This document shows, in pieces, positions 59,715-64,000 of a stretch of DNA of 64,000 nucleotides (the stretch's first letter is position 1; the number at the start of each line of letters is the position of its first letter). The DNA comes from Streptomyces tubercidicus (GTDB lineage Bacteria; Actinomycetota; Actinomycetes; Streptomycetales; Streptomycetaceae): NCBI RefSeq assembly GCF_027497495.1, contig NZ_CP114205.1, positions 6,448,001 through 6,512,000 of the forward strand, in the 5' to 3' direction. A program made the translations under genes and the position numbers. The notes under the pieces are model-generated. The model did no database searches. It saw nothing but the letters and a program-made list of their open reading frames with translations, and was not told the origin of the DNA.

Positions 59715-60674
59715 ATGAGCAACCTCGAACTCAGACCCGCGCCCGGCCTGTGCGGCGGCACCGGCCGCACGGGCCCGGTCCGCGACGTCCAGCCCGGCAA
59801 GCAGGTACCCCTCGGCGAGAGCACGGTCGTCCGCAGACTGCTGCCGAACCTGGGCCGACGCATGGTCGGCGCCTGGTGCTTCGTCGACCACTATGGCCCC
59901 GACGACATCGCCGCCGAGCCCGGCATGCAGGTGCCGCCGCACCCGCACATGGGCCTGCAAACCGTCAGCTGGCTGCACGAGGGCGAGGTGCTGCACCGCG
60001 ACAGCCTCGGCAGTCTGCAGACCGTACGGCCACGGGAACTCGGCCTGATGACGTCCGGCCGGGCCATCGCCCACTCCGAGGAATCACCGCACGGCCATGG
60101 CCCGTTCCTGCACGGCGCCCAGCTCTGGGTGGCGCTCCCCGGCGCACACCGCGACACCGCCCCGGCCTTCGAGCACCACACCGACCTGCCGGTGCTCAAC
60201 GGCGGCGGACTCTCCGCCACCGTCCTCCTCGGCGAACTGGACGGCGCCACCTCACCCGGCACCACCTACTCCCCACTGGTCGGCGCCGACCTCACCCTCA
60301 CCGCCGGCACGGACACCCGCCTGCCCGTCGACCCCGACTTCGAGTACGCGGCCCTCACCATCTCCGGCGAGAGCGAGGTCGACGGCGTCCGGCTGGCCCC
60401 CGGAAGCCTCCTCTACCTCGGCTGCGGCCGCAGCGAACTGCCCCTGCGCGCCGACACCGACAGCAGCCTGATGCTCCTCGGCGGCGAACCTTTCGAGGAG
60501 GAGCTCGTCATGTGGTGGAACTTCGTGGGCCGTTCCCAACAGGACATCGAGGAGGCCCGTACGGACTGGATGACGGGCTCCCGCTTCGGCACCGTCCACG
60601 GCTACGACGGCGACCGGCTCGCCGCCCCGGAACTCCCCCCGGGGGCCCTGAAGCCGCGGGGGAGGGCGCGGTGA
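59715..60674 (+). CDS. Pirin-family protein
   Basis: A 319-residue bicupin, ATG 59715. The metal-binding N-cupin shows VPPHPHMGLQTVSWLHEGEV and SEESPHGHGPFLHGAQLWVA. The C-terminal cupin has a pirin C motif near GGEPFEEELVMWWNFVGRSQ. Bacterial pirins are iron proteins, some with quercetinase activity and some interacting with metabolic enzymes. It is probably co-transcribed with the DDAH gene 70 bases upstream. Confidence 0.93.
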   Translation: MSNLELRPAPGLCGGTGRTGPVRDVQPGKQVPLGESTVVRRLLPNLGRRMVGAWCFVDHYGPDDIAAEPGMQVPPHPHMGLQTVSWLHEGEVLHRDSLGSLQTVRPRELGLMTSGRAIAHSEESPHGHGPFLHGAQLWVALPGAHRDTAPAFEHHTDLPVLNGGGLSATVLLGELDGATSPGTTYSPLVGADLTLTAGTDTRLPVDPDFEYAALTISGESEVDGVRLAPGSLLYLGCGRSELPLRADTDSSLMLLGGEPFEEELVMWWNFVGRSQQDIEEARTDWMTGSRFGTVHGYDGDRLAAPELPPGALKPRGRAR

Positions 60675-60709
60675 GATGAGGGGTGAAGGGCGGACGGCCG
60701 AGGGAAAGA

Positions 60710-60743
60710 GCGCGGGCCCGGAGCTGGTGCTCCGGGCCCGCGC
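60710..60743. terminator. Terminator between pirin and the small secreted protein gene
   Basis: GCGCGGGCCCGGAGC (60710-60724), loop TGGT, exact complement (60729-60743). The position serves the pirin transcript and the convergent gene. Confidence 0.85.
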
Positions 60744-60797
60744 GAGATCATCCCTCGTCCGCTGATCCGGTATCGGATACCGGATCGGACACGGGGA

Positions 60798-61073
60798 TCA
60801 GCGGTTGGTCCACAGGACCCATGACCAGCCGTTCGCGCACTGGAATTCGTCCCAGTGGTGGCGCTGGACGCCCTCCTGCCCGGCCTCCAGGCATCCTCCG
60901 CGGGTCCAGTACTTGTCACGCAGCACCCAGCCGGGGGGCGCGTCGGCCTGGGCCCGGGCGACCTGCTGCGGCGTCTGGGCAGGTGCCGCTGAGGCCTGGG
61001 TGGTGCCCATGCCGACGGTCCCCGCGAGCGCGAGGGCCGCGAGAAGGCCGGCGGTAATGCGATGACGCCTCAT
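60798..61073 (-). CDS. Small secreted protein of unknown function
   Basis: A 91-residue precursor; ATG 61073 lies after GGGGGAAG. The signal peptide MRRHRITAGLLAALALAGTV ends near ASAAPA. The mature domain of about 60 residues has two cysteines likely forming a disulphide (RGGCLEAGQEG and DEFQCANGW) and aromatic residues (WSWVLW) typical of small actinomycete secreted proteins. No family is named with confidence. The 192-base space upstream to the LysR gene is AT-richer than average. Confidence 0.8.
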   Translation of the reverse strand: MRRHRITAGLLAALALAGTVGMGTTQASAAPAQTPQQVARAQADAPPGWVLRDKYWTRGGCLEAGQEGVQRHHWDEFQCANGWSWVLWTNR

Positions 61074-61265
61074 GTTCTTCCCCCTGGTGTTGGCGGTTCT
61101 GATGACTCTTCAGAGTGTGGTGGTCGCAGCTTTGCTGCCACAAGGAAACCGCAATTCCATAGCAGCCGGGATTGATGCACGATGGGTTATGGGGGGGCTG
61201 ACAGGAGGGCATCGAACAGGGGGCGAAATAGTCCTGCGCGGTACCCGATCGAGCCAGCTGATCGC

Positions 61266-62225
61266 CTAACCGGCCGGCCAGCCAAGGGGGATGGCTCTCG
61301 CGATCTTTCGCATCAGGGCGACATGGGGACGATCGCGATTTCTGGCGAACCAGGTGAGAGCCATCGTGCACGGTGGCGCGTCCACCAGATCTCGATAGAC
61401 GGTTCCCGGACGCGGGTAGAAGTCGCGAGCCGAGGCGGGGAGGAAGCCGATGGCCTGCTTTCGTGCGATCGCCTGCAGCACGCCCTCGACGTCGATGGCC
61501 AACGGGCCGAATCGGATGGGAATTCCGTTGGGGCGTGGGTCGATGGCCCAGAAGTCCCGCCACTCCTGGGGCGACTCCGGTGGCATGGTGACCATGGTGC
61601 GATCGGAGAGGTCGGCCAGGGAGAGTCGTTCCTGGACGGCGAGTGGATCGTCGTCCGGCAGGCAGACCAGGCGAGGCTCTTCGGTCAGCTGGTGGGCCTG
61701 GATGCCGGAGGGTGCGGGCGGGCGGAGGAAGGCCACGTCCACCTCGCCACTCGCGAGCGCCTCGTACTGATTGATGAAGTTGAGGCTGCGCATCTCGATC
61801 GCCAAATGCGGCCGGTGCTTGTGCAGTTCGTCGAGGATGAAGCGGGTGTGGGGCATCGCCGGCTCGGCGGCGAGTGTGCCGACCACGATGCGTCCGGAAT
61901 TCTCACGGGATTGCACCTCGGCGACATGGCGCAGGTCGGCCATGGCTTCCGTGACGGCACGAGCCTGTGGCAACAGGGCTTGCCCGGACGGGGTGAGTTC
62001 TACGGCACGACTGGTGCGTTCGACCAGTCGGATACCCAACCTCCGCTCCAGAACGCCGATTTGCTTGCTGAATGCCGGCTGCGACATGAAGAGCCTGGAG
62101 GCGGCCCTGCCGAAATGTAACTCCTTGGCCAATATCAGGAACAGACGAAGTTGGTGGACGCTCGGCTCGGAGCCGCCTCCGTTCGAACGGGTGCGCGAGC
62201 GGAATGCCTCGTCGTCTGCTGTCAT
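61266..62225 (-). CDS. LysR-family regulator
   Basis: A 319-residue regulator from ATG 62225. The helix-turn-helix LRLFLILAKELHFGRAASRL with FMSQPAFSKQIGVLERRLGI is classic. The periplasmic-binding-like effector domain follows, with GRIVVGTLAAEPAMPHTRFI. The third-position GC is visibly lower than in its neighbours, and the ribosome site is weak, which suggests recent acquisition or relaxed codon use. It is not divergent from a partner gene, so its target is unclear; the small secreted protein downstream is one candidate. Confidence 0.9.
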   Translation of the reverse strand: MTADDEAFRSRTRSNGGGSEPSVHQLRLFLILAKELHFGRAASRLFMSQPAFSKQIGVLERRLGIRLVERTSRAVELTPSGQALLPQARAVTEAMADLRHVAEVQSRENSGRIVVGTLAAEPAMPHTRFILDELHKHRPHLAIEMRSLNFINQYEALASGEVDVAFLRPPAPSGIQAHQLTEEPRLVCLPDDDPLAVQERLSLADLSDRTMVTMPPESPQEWRDFWAIDPRPNGIPIRFGPLAIDVEGVLQAIARKQAIGFLPASARDFYPRPGTVYRDLVDAPPCTMALTWFARNRDRPHVALMRKIARAIPLGWPAG

Positions 62226-62321
62226 GGAGAAAAGCTATCGCCGGATGAACATCGGTTCCATATCGCCTTTCCTCGTTCGCGCACCGTTCCTCCCGGCCGC
62301 TGCGCACCACTCACCCGCACC

Positions 62322-63434
62322 TCACAGATACAACCCCGCATCCGCCCCCGAGTCCTGGGACGGGACCTGCGCGGGGCGGGTGCCGCGGCGCAGTGCGTAC
62401 AGTTCGGCGAGCGAGGCGCCCTCGCGGCCGATGCCCTGGTCCGTGCCGAGCCAGTGGGTGGCTTCGGTGCGGGTCAGTGGGCCGACTTCGATGCGGGCCA
62501 GGCAGCGGCCGGGGCGGACCACGGCGGGGTGCATCCGTTCCAGGTCCTCGTTGGTGGTGACGCCTACCAGGACGTTGCGGCCCTGGCCCAGGAGGCCGTC
62601 CGTCAGATTGAGCAGACGTGACAGGGCCTGGCCCGCGGCGTGTTTGGCCTCGCCGCGGATCAGTTCGTCGCAGTCCTCCAGGAGGAGTAGCCGCCAGCGG
62701 CCCTTGCCGGTGCTGTCGTCCTCGCCGATGGCGATGTCCATCAGATAGCCGACGTCGTTGAACAGCCGCTCCGGGTCCAGGACGCAGTCCACCTGGCACC
62801 AGTCGCGCCAGGAGCGGGCGAGGGTGCGCAGTGCGGAGGTCTTGCCCGTGCCGGGCGGGCCGTGCAGCAACAGCAGGCGGCCGGAGATCTCCTCGGGCGC
62901 CACCTTCATCAGCTGGTCCATCGCCTCGGCCACCGGCGCCGTGTAGTTGGGGCGGATCTCGTCCCAGGTGCCCGCCGAGATCTGGCGGGAGGTGCGGTGC
63001 GGTCCGCGGCGCGGGGAGAAGTACCAGAAGCCCATCGGGACGTTCTCCGGCTGTGGCTCCGGTTCGTCCTCCGCCCCGTCCGCGGCCTGCCCCAGCACCT
63101 TCTCGGCCAGCTCGTCGGTGACGGCGGTGACCGTCACATCGGCGCCGCGGTTCCAGCGGGAGACCAGCAGGGTGAAGCCCTCGCCCTCGGCGAGCAGGGC
63201 GCTGCGGTCCTCGTCCTTCGCCGAGCGCAGGATCCGGGCGCCCGGAGGTAGCAGGGTCAGCCCCGCCCGGACCCGGTCCATGGACCGGCTGCGGGAGTAC
63301 GGCTGCTCTCCCTGGGCGAACCGGCCCAGGAAGAGCGCATCGACGACATCGGCGGGCGAATCGCTGTCGTCCATGGTCAGCCGGAGCGGAAGGGACTCCT
63401 CGGCGGCGGACGGCTGGACGTGATCGGCACACAT
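62322..63434 (-). CDS. AAA ATPase with DUF5925-type N-domain
   Basis: A 370-residue protein; ATG 63434 (MCADHVQPSAAEESLPLRLT) fits, and ATG 63374 is possible. The N-terminal alpha/beta domain runs to about residue 165. The AAA module has LLLLHGPPGTGKTSALRTLA (Walker A), LLLLEDCDELI (Walker B), the sensor NEDLERMHPAVVRPGRCLAR and a C-terminal helical lid ending near residue 345. It resembles actinomycete ATPases of unknown role. No partner protein lies in the same operon. Confidence 0.82.
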   Translation of the reverse strand: MCADHVQPSAAEESLPLRLTMDDSDSPADVVDALFLGRFAQGEQPYSRSRSMDRVRAGLTLLPPGARILRSAKDEDRSALLAEGEGFTLLVSRWNRGADVTVTAVTDELAEKVLGQAADGAEDEPEPQPENVPMGFWYFSPRRGPHRTSRQISAGTWDEIRPNYTAPVAEAMDQLMKVAPEEISGRLLLLHGPPGTGKTSALRTLARSWRDWCQVDCVLDPERLFNDVGYLMDIAIGEDDSTGKGRWRLLLLEDCDELIRGEAKHAAGQALSRLLNLTDGLLGQGRNVLVGVTTNEDLERMHPAVVRPGRCLARIEVGPLTRTEATHWLGTDQGIGREGASLAELYALRRGTRPAQVPSQDSGADAGLYL

Positions 63435-63648
63435 GCGGCCATGATCCGTCACGGCGGGCCGGCACGTACACGGATTATCCCGGCGATTCCCCGGAGGCGG
63501 GGGTGGCGGCGGAGGGCTGGGCCCCCGGGAGGCCGGGGTGGTGACGGGTCGCCCACAGACGGCGCAATGACGGTTCGCCGGGCGCGCCGTCCGGAGACTT
63601 GGGTGGACGTGCCGCGAGGTGAGGTGCCCGCCGGAAGGAGCCGCGTCC

Positions 63649-64000
63649 GTGGAGCCGCCGAGCGGTACCCCCCTGACGGTGGTCATGGTCTGTCTGACCC
63701 TGGCCACCGGGATCCTCGACGCCGTCAGTTTTCTGGCGCTCGGTCAGGTCTTCACCGCCACCCAGACCGGCAATCTGCTCTTCCTCGGCTTCGGTATCGC
63801 CGGGCAGGGCGGGCTCCCCGTATTGACGACGGTGATTTCGCTCGGCTCCTTCGTGCTGGGCGCGGGCATCGGGGCGCGGATGGAGTCGATGCTGGCAGCA
63901 CGGGAGCGCCAGTGGTTCCCGGTGGGGTTGACCGTGGAGGCGGCGCTGCTGCTCTCCGCCGCGGCGGCGGCCTGGGAGTCGGGTCCGGTCCCGGGGCTGC
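63649..64000 (+). CDS. DUF1275/YoaK-family membrane protein, 3' end outside window
   Basis: The GTG start at 63649 is 8 bases after GGAAGGAG. The 117 visible residues have hydrophobic helices: VVMVCLTLATGILDAVSFLA with LGQVFTATQTGNLLFLGFGI, then VISLGSFVLGAGIGARMESM and a third, VGLTVEAALLLSAAAAAW. The motif DAVSFLALG-VFTA-QTGN is diagnostic of the family. Function of the family is unknown. It is divergent from the AAA gene, with a 214-base gap holding the shared promoter region. Confidence 0.85.
   Translation, partial: MEPPSGTPLTVVMVCLTLATGILDAVSFLALGQVFTATQTGNLLFLGFGIAGQGGLPVLTTVISLGSFVLGAGIGARMESMLAARERQWFPVGLTVEAALLLSAAAAAWESGPVPGL

Noticed and set aside
1..64000. tRNA or rRNA genes, insertion sequences, prophage or a biosynthetic gene cluster
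   Set aside because: No cloverleaf, transposase, integrase, or PKS/NRPS-type sequence was seen on either strand.

Overview
The window is chromosomal DNA of a Streptomyces-type actinomycete. The base composition is very GC-rich and codon third positions are almost all G or C. GTG and TTG starts are common. Gene content and order match the streptomycete core: pyrG, ald, parA-scpA-scpB-rluB, aroH-tyrA, cmk-plsC-der, a sepF paralogue, streptogrisin proteases with an SSI-type inhibitor, and dnaE2. I found no rRNA, tRNA, transposase, prophage or CRISPR array. Where I compare with S. coelicolor or Mycobacterium tuberculosis, the comparison is from memory, not from a search.

Region by region: 1-5.4 kb holds the end of pyrG, an ADP-ribose-type Nudix hydrolase, a stand-alone NB-ARC/TPR ATPase and alanine dehydrogenase. 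5.7-10.8 kb is the chromosome organisation operon (ParA, a small protein with a possible ribbon-helix-helix tail, ScpA, ScpB, RluB). 10.8-13.5 kb is an accessory cassette of an ADP-ribosylglycohydrolase and two RlaP-like nucleotidyltransferases, fronted by a striking hairpin. 13.7-18.2 kb is aromatic amino acid, CMP kinase, acyltransferase and Der functions, with several start/stop overlaps. 18.2-25.5 kb has conserved hypotheticals, an Rpf/LysM cell-wall enzyme, a glycosyltransferase pair, a WYL regulator and an orphan cytochrome oxidase subunit I. 26-32.6 kb has an I78-type inhibitor, PAP2 and mannosyltransferase-like membrane proteins, an MFS exporter, a glutaryl-CoA-type dehydrogenase and a SepF-like protein.

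33.4-38.5 kb is a secreted proteolysis neighbourhood: two streptogrisins flanking a stomatin, then a phosphoesterase and a subtilisin-inhibitor-like protein. 38.8-41.3 kb has a TetR/SDR pair, a tautomerase and a SnoaL-like protein. 41.4-46.3 kb is a mutasome-type pair, DnaE2 plus a degenerate Y-family protein, behind a good LexA box. 46.3-52 kb has a flavoprotein, a secreted lipase, a TetR gene with a nested palindrome, an APC permease divergent from an Lrp regulator, and a wall-anchored lytic polysaccharide monooxygenase. 52-64 kb has a PAS-GAF-PP2C-kinase fusion, a methyltransferase-Nudix fusion, asparagine synthetase, a YtrA-type GntR regulator, dimethylargininase, pirin, a small secreted protein, a LysR regulator, an AAA ATPase and the start of a DUF1275 membrane protein.

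The best candidates for undescribed biology are the hairpin-fronted ADP-ribosylglycohydrolase/nucleotidyltransferase cassette (10.83-13.5 kb), the LexA-box-linked DnaE2/pseudo-polymerase pair, and the nested operator abutting the TetR start codon at 48.8 kb.
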